Shown: positions 17,345 to 26,712, numbered from the stretch's first letter. The stretch: DNA of 64,000 nt from an uncultured Peptostreptococcaceae bacterium (GCA_947072565.1 CAMTIM010000043.1:186001-250000); one strand, 5' to 3'. A program made the numbers and translations. The notes: generated by a model from the letters alone, not told the origin.

Positions 17345-19072
17345 ATGAGTTTTATTAATATATTCATAAATGATAGCAACGTTAAAATCGACAATAACAA
17401 TACAATTCTTGAAATTGCAAAATCTTTAGACATAGATGTACCTCATATATGTAGTTTAAGATTTAAAGATATAAATATAGACGAATGTGCGTCATGTGGG
17501 GTATGTAAAGTAGATACTAACTTAGGTTTACTTAACTCATGTTCTTCTTACCCAGTTGAAAACATGAAAATATACACTCATTCTAAAAAAGCTAAAACTG
17601 CTCGTAAACAAGCTATAGAAAAAATATTAGAAACACATCCACAAGATTGTTTATTATGTGAAAAGCACAATGATTGTGCCCTACAGTCTATAGCAGCTGA
17701 CTGTGGAGTGAGAGATTTAAATGTAGTTAAACCAAAATTAAGATATGAAATAGATAATTCTAGTAAATCAATAGTTAGAGATCCTGAAAAATGTATACTT
17801 TGCAGAAAGTGTGAAGTTATGTGTAATAAAGTCCAAACTGTTAATTTATTAACAGAGATAGATAACGGCTATAAAAAAGTTATAAGTTCAACTGAAAAAG
17901 ACTTAGAAAAAACATCTTGTACATACTGTGGTCAATGTGTTGCAGTATGCCCAACCGGTGCATTAACAGAAGTTAACAACATAAAAAATGTATGGGATGC
18001 TATTGATGATGATAATAAAAAGGTGGTTGTTCAAATAGCTCCTGCAGTTAGAGTTGCTCTTGGAGAAGAATTTGGTATGGAAATTGGTTCTATAGTTACT
18101 GGTAAAATAGTTACTGCACTAAGAAAATTAGGATTTGACATGGTCTTTGATACTGATTTTGCAGCTGACTTAACTATAATGGAAGAAGCAAATGAATTTA
18201 TAGACAGATTACAATCTGGTGAAAACTTACCGATACTTACAAGCTGTTGCCCTGCATGGGTAAAATTTATAGAACACCAAAAGCCAGAACTTTTAAATCA
18301 TCCATCATCTTGTAAATCTCCACAACAAATGTTTGGAGCAATAGCAAAATCATATCTTCCTAAAAAGCTTAATACAAAACCAGAAGATATGTATGTAGTA
18401 GCAGTTATGCCTTGTGTTGCTAAAAAATTCGAAGCATCTCGTGAAGAATTATCAGTTGACAATATTCAAGATGTTGACACAGTAATAACTACTAGAGAAT
18501 TAGCAAGAATGATAAAAGAAGCAGGTATAAACTTTAATAATTTAGAAGAAGATGATTTTGATCATCCACTAGGAGAATCTAGCGGAGCATCTGTAATATT
18601 TGGTACTACTGGTGGAGTTTTAGAAGCTGCTCTTCGTACTGCTTATGAATGGATAACTAAAGATACTTTAGAAAAAGTTGAATTTAAAGAGTTAAGAGGA
18701 ATAAAAGGTATAAAAGAAGCTACTCTAAATATAAACTCAATTGATGTAAATGTCGCAGTTGTATGTGGATTAGGAAATGCAAGAAATGTATTAGAACAAA
18801 TAGAAAATGGTACTTGTAAATACCATATAATCGAAGTTATGGCGTGTCCTGGTGGATGTGTTGGCGGTGGCGGTCAACCTTATCATAATGGTGATTTTGA
18901 TATAATAAAAAAACGTGCTCAAGGGTTATACAAAATAGATAAAAATAAACCTTTACGTAAATCACATGAAAATCCATCGATAATAAAATTATATGATGAA
19001 TATTTAGAATCTCCAGGTGCTCATAAGGCCCATCATATACTTCATACTCATTTTGTAAAAAGACAAAAATAA
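17345..19072 (+). CDS. hydA: [FeFe]-hydrogenase, M3-type with N-terminal ferredoxin domains
   Basis: This is a 575-residue monomeric-type [FeFe]-hydrogenase making or using H2. The N-terminus has a 2Fe-2S domain (C36, C48, C51, C66), a His/Cys 4Fe-4S motif (H98, C102, C105, C111) and a 2x4Fe-4S ferredoxin (C150-C160, C192-C202). The H-cluster domain shows all three signatures: TSCCPAW (299-305), MPCVAKKFE (355-363) and ACPGGCVGGGGQP (500-512). It is divergent from fdhF and convergent with the maturase genes. Ferredoxin is a likely partner; electron exchange with FdhF is inferred from context. Confidence 0.95.
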   Translation: MSFINIFINDSNVKIDNNNTILEIAKSLDIDVPHICSLRFKDINIDECASCGVCKVDTNLGLLNSCSSYPVENMKIYTHSKKAKTARKQAIEKILETHPQDCLLCEKHNDCALQSIAADCGVRDLNVVKPKLRYEIDNSSKSIVRDPEKCILCRKCEVMCNKVQTVNLLTEIDNGYKKVISSTEKDLEKTSCTYCGQCVAVCPTGALTEVNNIKNVWDAIDDDNKKVVVQIAPAVRVALGEEFGMEIGSIVTGKIVTALRKLGFDMVFDTDFAADLTIMEEANEFIDRLQSGENLPILTSCCPAWVKFIEHQKPELLNHPSSCKSPQQMFGAIAKSYLPKKLNTKPEDMYVVAVMPCVAKKFEASREELSVDNIQDVDTVITTRELARMIKEAGINFNNLEEDDFDHPLGESSGASVIFGTTGGVLEAALRTAYEWITKDTLEKVEFKELRGIKGIKEATLNINSIDVNVAVVCGLGNARNVLEQIENGTCKYHIIEVMACPGGCVGGGGQPYHNGDFDIIKKRAQGLYKIDKNKPLRKSHENPSIIKLYDEYLESPGAHKAHHILHTHFVKRQK

Positions 19073-19105
19073 TAAATTATATATTTATTTTATATTTAAT
19101 AAATT

Positions 19106-19134
19106 TAGGCTCTTGGAAATATTCCAAGAGCCTT
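19106..19134. terminator. Terminator between hydA and hydG
   Basis: An 11-bp perfect stem (GGCTCTTGGAA and complement, 3-base loop) is followed by TTTT on the plus strand. It sits between the convergent hydA and hydG ends and can serve hydA and, less strongly, the hydFEG transcript. Confidence 0.8.
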
Positions 19135-19142
19135 TTGTAATA

Positions 19143-20519
19143 CTATAAATATAAATCTCTTTTACCTTGTTTTAAAGAAGCTATATTATTAATTACTATA
19201 TTTTTTGTATTTTCATTTTCTATTTTATTTATTTCCTTAGCAATAAATTCTTCTCCCATTAATTTTAATTCTTCATCACCATAATCTAATAAGAATTCCA
19301 TTAATGTTGTAAGCGCATTTGGAGTACAAACATTATGTATTTCTCCACTTTTAGCTAATTTCATAAATCTGTCTCCAGTTCTTCCCATTCTGTAGCATGC
19401 AGTACAGTAACTAGGAATATAACCGTCCTTTATAAGAGATTTTAAAACCTCTATTGGAGTTCTATGATCTTCTAGCTTAAACTGGTCAACTTCTTTTCCA
19501 TCTTGTTCTTCTTTGTATCCACCAACACCTGTTATAGAACCAGCACTAACCTGAGATACTCCATATTTTAATAGTTCGCGTCTCATAGTTTCACTTTCAC
19601 GAGTAGACATTATTATACCTGTGAAAGGTACTGCTAAACGAGTTATAGCAACTATTTTTTTAAACATATCATCGTCAACTAAATGAGGGAAATCTTTTAA
19701 ATCCATACCCTCAGCTTTTTTTAATCTAGGGAATGATATAGTATGGAAACCTACTCCAAATTTTTCTTCAAGGTGAGCATTATGCATCATAAGCCCAAGT
19801 ACCTCAAATTTAGGATCAGCTAATCCAAATAATACACCAGCTCCAACATCATCTACACCAGCTTCCATAGCTCTATCAAAAGCTGTTAAGTGATAATCAT
19901 AGTTATTTTTTACACATTTACCATGTACTTTAGTAAATGTAGGTTGATGATAAGTTTCTTGGAATAATATATATGTACCAATTCCTTTATTTTTTAATTT
20001 TTTATAGTTTTCAACTGTAGTTGCTGCAATATTTACATTTATTCTTCTTATACTTGAATTTTCACTACATGTAGAGTAAATAGCATCTATAGAATCCAGT
20101 ATATATTCAATAGAACAATTAACAGGGTCTTCTCCAGCTTCTAGTGCAAGTCTTTTATGACCCATTTTTTCAAGTATAATTACTTCTTCTTTTATCTCGT
20201 CCATCGTAAGTTTTCTTCTTTTAAACTTGTTACATTTTTTATACCCACAGTACTCGCATTCATTAACACAGTAATTAGATACGTATAAAGGAGCAAATAC
20301 CACTATTCTATTTCCATAAATTTCGTTTTTTATTCTTCCAGCTATTTCATACAACTTGCTCAATTGATTTTTATCACTAATTTCAAGAAGTGTTGCTATA
20401 TCCTTGTAGTCTAATTGTTCTCTATTTAAAGCTTTATCTAATACCTTTTCTATATCTTTATCTGTAGCATTTTTAGCTTCCTCTAATAAGGAATTAATAA
20501 GTTCATGATTTATGAACAT
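19143..20519 (-). CDS. hydG: [FeFe]-hydrogenase maturase HydG (radical SAM tyrosine lyase)
   Basis: HydG (458 residues) cleaves tyrosine to supply CO and cyanide to the H-cluster iron. The radical SAM motif CX3CX2C is C84, C88, C91. The C-terminal second cluster motif CX2CX22C (C372, C375, C398) is present, which separates HydG from the thiamine enzyme ThiH. It abuts hydE directly and ends the hydF-hydE-hydG operon, opposite hydA, its substrate protein. Confidence 0.95.
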   Translation of the reverse strand: MFINHELINSLLEEAKNATDKDIEKVLDKALNREQLDYKDIATLLEISDKNQLSKLYEIAGRIKNEIYGNRIVVFAPLYVSNYCVNECEYCGYKKCNKFKRRKLTMDEIKEEVIILEKMGHKRLALEAGEDPVNCSIEYILDSIDAIYSTCSENSSIRRINVNIAATTVENYKKLKNKGIGTYILFQETYHQPTFTKVHGKCVKNNYDYHLTAFDRAMEAGVDDVGAGVLFGLADPKFEVLGLMMHNAHLEEKFGVGFHTISFPRLKKAEGMDLKDFPHLVDDDMFKKIVAITRLAVPFTGIIMSTRESETMRRELLKYGVSQVSAGSITGVGGYKEEQDGKEVDQFKLEDHRTPIEVLKSLIKDGYIPSYCTACYRMGRTGDRFMKLAKSGEIHNVCTPNALTTLMEFLLDYGDEELKLMGEEFIAKEINKIENENTKNIVINNIASLKQGKRDLYL

Positions 20520-21581
20520 TTAAATACGCCTCCATTCAATATTATCGCCTCTTGAGTAATCAACTAAAAGGCCTAGTTGTTTTATACTAGCTTCCAAACT
20601 TTTATGATATTCACATGCTTCTTCACCAGCTGAGAGTTTATTATCATAAAGAGAATAATCTTTTCTAAATTCATGTGGAGAAAGATTTGGCATAATAACA
20701 TTACATCCTGCTAATAGCCCTAGATTCCTTCCATTTTCACTTATTGATGCAAGTGCTGTTGTAGCGGGTAATAAACACTTTGGTAATAAAAGTCTAGTAA
20801 GTGCCAGAATTATGATACTTTTATCTAAATCACCATGAGGAAAATCTTTAAATTTAGTATCATGATGAGGTATAAAAGGACCTATCCCTACCATATGAGG
20901 ATTTAATTCTTTTAGATACATCAAATCACGAACAACATCCCAATTAGTTTGAAAAGGTGATCCAACCATAAAACCAGCACCCACTTGATAACCTATTTCT
21001 TTTAAATTCTTTAGACAATCTTTTCGATTTTCAAGACTTAAGTTTTCTGGATGCAATTTTTTATAATGACAATCAGTAGATGTTTCATGTCTTAATAAAA
21101 ATCTATCAGCTCCACTTAAAAAGTATCTTTCATATGAATTATAGTTTTTTTCACCAATAGACAACGTTATAGCACAATCTGGATATTTTGATTTTATACT
21201 AGATATAATATTACACATTATATCATCATTTAAAAATGGGTCTTCTCCACCTTGTAATACAAAGGTTCTGTATCCAATTTCATATCCTATGTCACAACTC
21301 TTTAAAATTTCTTTTTCTGTTAATCTATATCTATTTATATTTTTATTTGAACATCTTATACCACAATAGTAACAATCATTTTTACAATAATTTGAAATTT
21401 CTATAAGACCTCTTAAAAAAACTTTATTTTCATAATATTTATATCTTGTGTCTCTTGCTTTTTCAAAGAGATAATCTTTATCTTCTTGTTTAGATATGTT
21501 TTCTATTATATGTAGTAGTTCATCAAAAGATAGAGAATTATTTATGTATAGTTTGTTAATCAAATCTTTAATATTCATCAT
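20520..21581 (-). CDS. hydE: [FeFe]-hydrogenase maturase HydE (radical SAM)
   Basis: HydE (353 residues) is a radical SAM enzyme that helps build the H-cluster precursor. The cluster motif C66, C70, C73 lies in YCKNDCYYCGIRC. The motif LQGGEDP follows, and length and fold resemble biotin synthase-like radical SAM proteins. The start ATG overlaps the hydF stop (ATGA), so translation is coupled. A neighbouring ATG one codon later is equally possible. Confidence 0.94.
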   Translation of the reverse strand: MMNIKDLINKLYINNSLSFDELLHIIENISKQEDKDYLFEKARDTRYKYYENKVFLRGLIEISNYCKNDCYYCGIRCSNKNINRYRLTEKEILKSCDIGYEIGYRTFVLQGGEDPFLNDDIMCNIISSIKSKYPDCAITLSIGEKNYNSYERYFLSGADRFLLRHETSTDCHYKKLHPENLSLENRKDCLKNLKEIGYQVGAGFMVGSPFQTNWDVVRDLMYLKELNPHMVGIGPFIPHHDTKFKDFPHGDLDKSIIILALTRLLLPKCLLPATTALASISENGRNLGLLAGCNVIMPNLSPHEFRKDYSLYDNKLSAGEEACEYHKSLEASIKQLGLLVDYSRGDNIEWRRI

Positions 21582-22786
21582 AATTTAAACGGCTCCAAAG
21601 TTCTATCTAATATTCCTTTAGTATAGGCTATTAACACTCCATAGTTTACAATAGGAACATTTAAAGATTTAGATTTTTCTATTCTTGAAAGCATTGCATT
21701 TCTATTCATCATACATGCACCACAGTGAACAACAAGTGCGTACTGAGTTATGTCTTCTGTAAAAGTTGTTCCTGATGTAAATTCAAATATTATATCTTTT
21801 CCACTTCTTTGTCTTATTAAGTTTGGAATTTTAAATTTACCGATATCATCGCTTTGTCTGTGATGAGTACAGCCTTCAGCTATAAGAATCTTATCTCCAT
21901 CTTTTAATTTATCAAGATAATAAGCGCCCTTTATAAGTTCATCTAGATCACCTTTTTGTCTAGCAAACAATATAGAAAAAGAAGTTAATAATATGTCTTT
22001 TGGAACATCTTTATTAACACTTTCAAAAACTTGAGAATCTGTTATAACAATACTTGGCTTTTTATTAAGGCTCTCTAAAGTATCTTTTAATTCATCTTCT
22101 TTAACAACTATTGCAGTTGAACCATTATCTAATATATCTCTTATCACTTGTTGTTGAGGAAGAATCAACCTTCCTTTAGGAGCAGCCTTATCTATAGGTA
22201 CTACAAGTACCACAAAGTCTTTTGGTTTTATTAGGTCTGAAACTAATTTTAAATCATTACTACTTTGTGGCATAACATTTATAATTTCTTTTTTTAATTC
22301 TTCTATTCCAGTTTTATCCTTAGAAGATACACATATCATAGGTGCATTAATTTTATTTTTAACATTTTCTATTATTTTAGATTTATCAGAAATTTTATCA
22401 ACTTTATTTAAAACTAAAATATATGGTATTTTTTTTAATTTTAATTTTTCAGTTAAAATTAAATCCTCTTCACAAATTCCTATGCTACTATCTATGACAA
22501 TCAGTGCTATGTCTGTTTTATCAAGAACATCCATACTTTTATTTATGCGAAGTTTTCCAAGTTCTCCTACATCATCTAATCCAGCTGTATCTATAAGAAC
22601 GCATGGCCCTATTGGAAGTATTTCCATTGGTCTAAATACAGGGTCTGTAGTTGTTCCTAAGACATCTGATACTATTGCAGCTTCTTGATTTGTTATAGCA
22701 TTTATTACACTAGATTTACCAGCATTTCTTTTACCAAATATTCCTATGTGAACTCTTACTGATTGTGGAGTAGAGTTTAAACTCAT
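21578..22786 (-). CDS. hydF: [FeFe]-hydrogenase maturase GTPase HydF
   Basis: HydF (402 residues) is the GTPase scaffold that carries the H-cluster precursor and delivers it to HydA. The N-terminal P-loop is GKRNAGKS (18-25). The C-terminal cluster motif is exact, CxHX46CxxC with C306, H308, C355 and C358. The start has AGGAGG seven bases before the ATG. It is the first of three maturase genes and follows moaC by 11 bases, which links H-cluster and pterin-cofactor synthesis in one transcript. Confidence 0.96.
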   Translation of the reverse strand: MSLNSTPQSVRVHIGIFGKRNAGKSSVINAITNQEAAIVSDVLGTTTDPVFRPMEILPIGPCVLIDTAGLDDVGELGKLRINKSMDVLDKTDIALIVIDSSIGICEEDLILTEKLKLKKIPYILVLNKVDKISDKSKIIENVKNKINAPMICVSSKDKTGIEELKKEIINVMPQSSNDLKLVSDLIKPKDFVVLVVPIDKAAPKGRLILPQQQVIRDILDNGSTAIVVKEDELKDTLESLNKKPSIVITDSQVFESVNKDVPKDILLTSFSILFARQKGDLDELIKGAYYLDKLKDGDKILIAEGCTHHRQSDDIGKFKIPNLIRQRSGKDIIFEFTSGTTFTEDITQYALVVHCGACMMNRNAMLSRIEKSKSLNVPIVNYGVLIAYTKGILDRTLEPFKL

Positions 22787-22797
22787 AGTAACGCCTC

Positions 22798-23265
22798 CTA
22801 AAATTTAAATTCGCCTGATTTCCCACCAGTTTTTTCTATTAAATGAGTATTACTTATAACCATTTTTTTATCTATTGCTTTACACATATCATAAATAGTA
22901 AGTGCTGCTATAGAACAAGCTGTTAGTGCTTCCATTTCTACACCTGTTTTCCCAAGTGATTTACATGTTGCATATATTTTTATTGATGAAGTTTCATAGT
23001 CCGTTTCAAAATCCAAATCGCATCCAACTAAATTAATTTGATGGCACATAGGTATGTTTAATGATGTATTTTTCGCTCCCATTATACCTGCTACTTGAGC
23101 TACAGATAAAACATCACCTTTTTTTATTTGTCCTTGTTTTATTTTATCTAAAACTTCTTCACTCATTGTAATTGTTGATGTTGCTATTGCAACTCTTTTA
23201 GTATCGTCTTTTTCACTTATATCTACCATTTTTGCATAGCCTTTTTCATTTATGTGGGTTAACAT
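22798..23265 (-). CDS. moaC: Cyclic pyranopterin monophosphate synthase MoaC
   Basis: MoaC (155 residues) works with MoaA in the first step from GTP to cyclic pyranopterin monophosphate. [28 protein letters not shown] and the C-terminal KTGGKSG are the expected conserved segments. The ATG at 23265 is chosen for its GGAGG site; an upstream in-frame start lacks one. MoaA, MoaD and MoaE are not in the window and must be encoded elsewhere. Confidence 0.94.
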   Translation of the reverse strand: MLTHINEKGYAKMVDISEKDDTKRVAIATSTITMSEEVLDKIKQGQIKKGDVLSVAQVAGIMGAKNTSLNIPMCHQINLVGCDLDFETDYETSSIKIYATCKSLGKTGVEMEALTACSIAALTIYDMCKAIDKKMVISNTHLIEKTGGKSGEFKF

Positions 23266-23281
23266 TTTTTGCCTCCAGTTT

Positions 23282-23299
23282 TTATATGTATACATATAA
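23282..23299. repeat. Perfect 18-bp palindrome between moaB and moaC
   Basis: The sequence TTATATGTATACATATAA is a perfect dyad in the 41-base gap between the moaB stop and the moaC start. It may be an operator or a small mRNA hairpin; no binding protein can be named from sequence. Confidence 0.45.
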
Positions 23300-23306
23300 T
23301 TATATA

Positions 23307-23810
23307 CTATTTTTGTATTTTAGTAGCACATTCTGTCGCTTGTCCACTTAAAATTTCTATACCATGAGGTAGGATATCAATAACAAAATTAAGATTTTCT
23401 ATTGCACCTTTAGGGCTACCTGGTAAATTTATTATTATAGAGTTGTTTCTTATTCCACTTACACCCCTACTTAAGATTGCTCTTTTAGTAATTTTAGATG
23501 ATTCCATTCTCATATATTCGCTAATTCCTGGAATTTCTCTTTCTATAACTTCTTTTGTTGCTTCTGGAGTTATATCTCTCTTTGAGAAACCTGTTCCTCC
23601 ATTAGTAATTATTAAATCTGCTATGTTATTATCACAAATTTTTATAATTTCATCTTTTAGCATATCTTTTTCATCTTTTATTAATTTATATGAAACGACT
23701 TCATATAGGTTTGTATTATTAAAAAATTCTACTAATGTTTTTCCTGTTACATCTTCTCTTTTACCTTCATAGCCTTTATCGCTAAGAGTTATAATTGATA
23801 CTTTAAACAT
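23307..23810 (-). CDS. moaB: Molybdopterin adenylyltransferase-type protein MoaB/MogA
   Basis: This 167-residue MoaB/MogA-family protein binds molybdopterin and, in the MogA type, adenylates it before metal insertion by MoeA. The motif [17 protein letters not shown] (about 69-85) and [10 protein letters not shown] are typical. No separate mogA is seen here, so this protein probably does the adenylation for the MoeA proteins. It is the first gene of the moaB-moaC-hydFEG unit, with a consensus-like promoter upstream and a GGAG site. Confidence 0.92.
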   Translation of the reverse strand: MFKVSIITLSDKGYEGKREDVTGKTLVEFFNNTNLYEVVSYKLIKDEKDMLKDEIIKICDNNIADLIITNGGTGFSKRDITPEATKEVIEREIPGISEYMRMESSKITKRAILSRGVSGIRNNSIIINLPGSPKGAIENLNFVIDILPHGIEILSGQATECATKIQK

Positions 23811-23865
23811 TTGAATGTCTCCTTTAAATATTTTTTATATAAAAATTAACATCTCCTTGATAGAT

Positions 23866-23894
23866 AATATATCACAACAGATATTAGTTAACAA
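23866..23894 (-). promoter_or_regulatory. Candidate promoter of moaB-moaC-hydFEG
   Basis: On the minus strand TTGTTA (-35, 23889-23894) is followed after exactly 17 bases by TATATT (-10, 23866-23871), about 55 bases before the moaB start. The preceding gene ends in a terminator, so a new promoter is needed here. Confidence 0.55.
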
Positions 23895-23946
23895 GTTTTG
23901 GGAAAGTTTGATTACGTTTGCATTTAAATATAATTTTATATGCAAT

Positions 23947-24000
23947 ACAAAATAGCTATAACACCAAAATAAGATTAATTTTAATGTTATAGCTATTTTT
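23947..24000. terminator. Terminator after rsmH
   Basis: Perfect 13-bp arms (AATAGCTATAACA and complement) with inner A/T pairing are followed by T-runs on both strands. It ends the lgt-rsmH transcript and isolates it from the formate/hydrogen island. Confidence 0.8.
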
Positions 24001-24008
24001 ATTTTATA

Positions 24009-24944
24009 CTATATTCTCTTTGCAACTCTTAACTTTGCACTTCTACTTCTTGGATTAACTTCTATTTCCTCATCAGTTGGTAATATTGGTTTTCTACTTA
24101 TAACTTTTACAAGAGATTCTTTATCACACTGACATATAGGTAAGCTTGAAGGACATACACAGTCTAGTGCTAAATGTCTAAATGCATTTTTTACTATTCT
24201 ATCTTCTAAAGAGTGGAATGTTATTATGCATATTCTTCCGTCTTCATTCATTATAGATACTGCATCTTCAATCATATTAGTTATTACACCAAGTTCATTG
24301 TTTACTTCTATTCTTATAGCTTGGAATGTTCTCTTTGCTGGATGTGGACCATCCATTCTAGCTTTTTTAGGAACAGCCTTCTTAATTACATCTACAAGTT
24401 CTCCAGTAGTTTCTATTGGCTTTTCAGCTCTTAATTCTACTATAAACTTAGCTATACGTTTAGCCCAGTTATCTTCACCGTAGTCTTTTATTATTTTAGC
24501 TAGTTCTTCTTCACTATATGTATTTACTACATCATATGCAGAAAATTCACATCTTACATCCATTCTCATATCAAGAGGTGCATCTTGCATATATGAAAAT
24601 CCTCTTTCAGCTTCATCTAATTGATGAGATGATACACCTAAATCTGCAAGTACTCCATCTATTTTATAAACACCTATATTAGCTAATTCTTCTTTTATAT
24701 TTTCGAAATTACTATGAACAAACTTAACTCTATCGCTATATTCACTTAATCTTTCTTTAGCAGTTTCTATAGCATTTTTATCTTGATCAAAGCCTATAAA
24801 TAATCCTTTTTCTGAAAGTCTTTTTACTATTTCCTTAGAGTGTCCTGCTCCACCCATTGTACAGTCTACATATACGCCATCTGGCTTTATGTCTAAATTA
24901 TCTATGCACTCATTTAAAAGTACGGATACGTGATGAAATTCCAT
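24009..24944 (-). CDS. rsmH: 16S rRNA (cytosine-N4) methyltransferase RsmH
   Basis: RsmH (MraW, 311 residues) methylates N4 of a cytosine in the 16S rRNA decoding site using SAM. The SAM-binding motif [10 protein letters not shown] (28-37), [27 protein letters not shown] and [12 protein letters not shown] are all conserved. It is normally the first or second gene of the division cluster before ftsL. Here it is cut off from ftsL by about 16 kb and no mraZ precedes it; lgt does. Confidence 0.96.
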   Translation of the reverse strand: MEFHHVSVLLNECIDNLDIKPDGVYVDCTMGGAGHSKEIVKRLSEKGLFIGFDQDKNAIETAKERLSEYSDRVKFVHSNFENIKEELANIGVYKIDGVLADLGVSSHQLDEAERGFSYMQDAPLDMRMDVRCEFSAYDVVNTYSEEELAKIIKDYGEDNWAKRIAKFIVELRAEKPIETTGELVDVIKKAVPKKARMDGPHPAKRTFQAIRIEVNNELGVITNMIEDAVSIMNEDGRICIITFHSLEDRIVKNAFRHLALDCVCPSSLPICQCDKESLVKVISRKPILPTDEEIEVNPRSRSAKLRVAKRI

Positions 24945-24960
24945 TTTGTTTTCTCCTTAG

Positions 24961-25716
24961 TTACTTTTTGTCTTCTTCTATTTTACTTTGTTTATTTTTC
25001 TTTGAAAAATATATATGTGCAATTATACCACCAACTACACCTACTAAACTTATAACTTGAGCCATTCTAAGTGGTCCTATCATAAGACTATCAGTTCTAA
25101 GTCCTTCTATAAAGAATCTACCTAGAGAATATAGAGTTATGTAGTATACTATAATTTGCCCTTCATATTGTTTTTTCTTTCTAAACATCCATAATAATAT
25201 AAATACACCTATGTTCCATATTGACTCATATAAAAATGTTGGATGAACTTTAACTCCATCTACAACTATAGCCCAAGGTAAATTTGTAGGTCCTCCATGT
25301 GCTTCTCCGTTTATGAAGTTTCCCCATCTACCTATTGCTTGTGCAAGGGGCATACCTATTATAACAGTATCGGCCAATTTTAAGAAATCTATTTTTTTTA
25401 TTCTACTGAAAATATACCCTGTAAGTATACCTCCAATAAGTGCACCATGAATAGCCATTCCTCCACCTCTAAAGTTTAAAATCTGAGATGGGTTTTGGAA
25501 ATAATATTCCCAATTAAAGATAACATAATACAATCTTGCACTTAGTAATCCTATAGGTATTGCAACTATTGCTAAGTCTAGGATATCATCTTCCTTTATT
25601 CCTACTCTCTTAGCTTCTTTAAGTGCTATTAAAGTTCCTAAAATCATACCTGTTGCCATAAGAATTCCATACCACATAACATCTATTCCAAACATGCTAA
25701 ATGCCACTCTATCCAT
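24961..25716 (-). CDS. lgt: Prolipoprotein diacylglyceryl transferase Lgt
   Basis: Lgt (251 residues) attaches diacylglycerol to the lipobox cysteine of prolipoproteins such as TupA. About seven transmembrane helices and the signature GRWGNFINGEAHGGPT (about 129-144) with the catalytic-region motif HPTFLYESIWN are present. It lies 16 bases before rsmH on the same strand, probably cotranscribed. Confidence 0.95.
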   Translation of the reverse strand: MDRVAFSMFGIDVMWYGILMATGMILGTLIALKEAKRVGIKEDDILDLAIVAIPIGLLSARLYYVIFNWEYYFQNPSQILNFRGGGMAIHGALIGGILTGYIFSRIKKIDFLKLADTVIIGMPLAQAIGRWGNFINGEAHGGPTNLPWAIVVDGVKVHPTFLYESIWNIGVFILLWMFRKKKQYEGQIIVYYITLYSLGRFFIEGLRTDSLMIGPLRMAQVISLVGVVGGIIAHIYFSKKNKQSKIEEDKK

Positions 25717-25796
25717 ACGATCACCTCTTGTTTTTAATATTTTTTATTTATATAACTATTATTTTGTCTATATAATGTTTAATATATATCTACAAT

Positions 25797-25825
25797 TTTA
25801 TATTCTTTTGTAAAGTCTATTGTAA
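25797..25825 (-). promoter_or_regulatory. Candidate promoter of lgt-rsmH
   Basis: TTACAA (-35) and TATAAA (-10) are 17 bases apart on the minus strand, about 80 bases before the lgt start. Consensus match is moderate and other A/T-rich options exist nearby. Confidence 0.4.
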
Positions 25826-25836
25826 TATTATAACAG

Positions 25837-25867
25837 TTTATAAATAATAATATATATTATTTATAAA
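25837..25867. repeat. A/T-only inverted repeat between lgt and busR
   Basis: Perfect 13-bp arms (TTTATAAATAATA and complement) are separated by five bases. The site lies in the 257-base divergent gap, about 105 bases before busR and just upstream of the lgt promoter candidate. It could be an operator. It lacks the G/C pairs of a terminator. Confidence 0.4.
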
Positions 25868-25973
25868 ATCTAAACAACAATAAATTTAAACTTTATTAGT
25901 TTTAACAATATAGACATATTTATATATAAAGTATAGAATAATATGTGCTAAAGTATATATTTTAGGAGGAAAA

Positions 25974-26591
25974 ATGGAAAAGAATTACTCACTGCCTATA
26001 TATCATAAAATTGCCTTAGATATAGCTAATAAGATAAACATAGGTGAAATACAAGAAGGAACTTTACTTCGTGGAAGATCTTCTCTAGCAGGTACATATA
26101 ATGTATCTCCAGAAACAATAAGAAGATCTATGAAGATACTTGAAGACTTAGAAGTAGTTTCTAGTGTTAAAGGAAAAGGAATTTGGGTTTTATCTTCACA
26201 AAAAGCATTATCTTTTTTGAATAAACATCAAAATATTACCAACATATCTTCATATAAATCTAATTTAAATAACTTATTAATATCAAGATCAAAATTAGAA
26301 AGTGAAATTATTGATAACATAAGTAAGATAGTGGATTATTCTAGCCGATTATCTAATATTAATCCACTTATCCCATTTGAATTTGAAATTACAAAAGAGT
26401 GTAAATTTATAGGTTCAACAGCTAGCGACACTAACTTTTGGCAACATACAGGTGCAACTATAGTTGGAATTAAACGCGATGGAGAACTTATAGTATCTCC
26501 TGGACCTTATATTGAATTTAAAGAAAATGACATCCTTTTAGTTGTTGGAGAGAGCAGTATTCATCATTCAGTGCCTGCATTTTTATACTAA
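25974..26591 (+). CDS. busR: BusR-like regulator: GntR winged helix plus RCK_C (TrkA-C) domain
   Basis: This 205-residue regulator has an N-terminal GntR-type winged helix (about 5-75, LAGTYNVSPETIRRSMKILE), a helical coiled-coil linker (about 85-125) and a C-terminal RCK_C/TrkA-C domain (about 128-205, GATIVGIKRDGELIVSPGP). This is the layout of BusR of lactococci and streptococci, which binds c-di-AMP and represses betaine uptake. The convergent neighbour is a BCCT transporter with a palindrome on its promoter, which fits that role. c-di-AMP binding is inferred from family. AGGAGG precedes the ATG by four bases. Confidence 0.82.
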   Translation: MEKNYSLPIYHKIALDIANKINIGEIQEGTLLRGRSSLAGTYNVSPETIRRSMKILEDLEVVSSVKGKGIWVLSSQKALSFLNKHQNITNISSYKSNLNNLLISRSKLESEIIDNISKIVDYSSRLSNINPLIPFEFEITKECKFIGSTASDTNFWQHTGATIVGIKRDGELIVSPGPYIEFKENDILLVVGESSIHHSVPAFLY

Positions 26592-26636
26592 AATAGCTAA
26601 AATACCGTGTGTTTTTAGTGCAATTATTTAATTTAA

Positions 26637-26690
26637 AAAGCAAAAATAGAATGCTAAATTAGTAATTCATCACTCTGTTTTTGCTTCTTT
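26637..26690. terminator. Terminator between convergent busR and BCCT gene
   Basis: The stem AAGCAAAAATAGA pairs with TCTGTTTTTGCTT (one G-U) across a 23-base loop. T-rich sequence follows on the plus strand and ATTTAAA-type sequence on the minus strand. Confidence 0.6.
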
Positions 26691-26712
26691 ATTATATTTT
26701 TTTAGTTATTTA

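Noticed and set aside
23830-23950. Moco riboswitch upstream of moaB
   Set aside because: The leader is short and A/T-rich, a promoter lies about 55 bases before the start, and no multi-stem conserved layout is visible.
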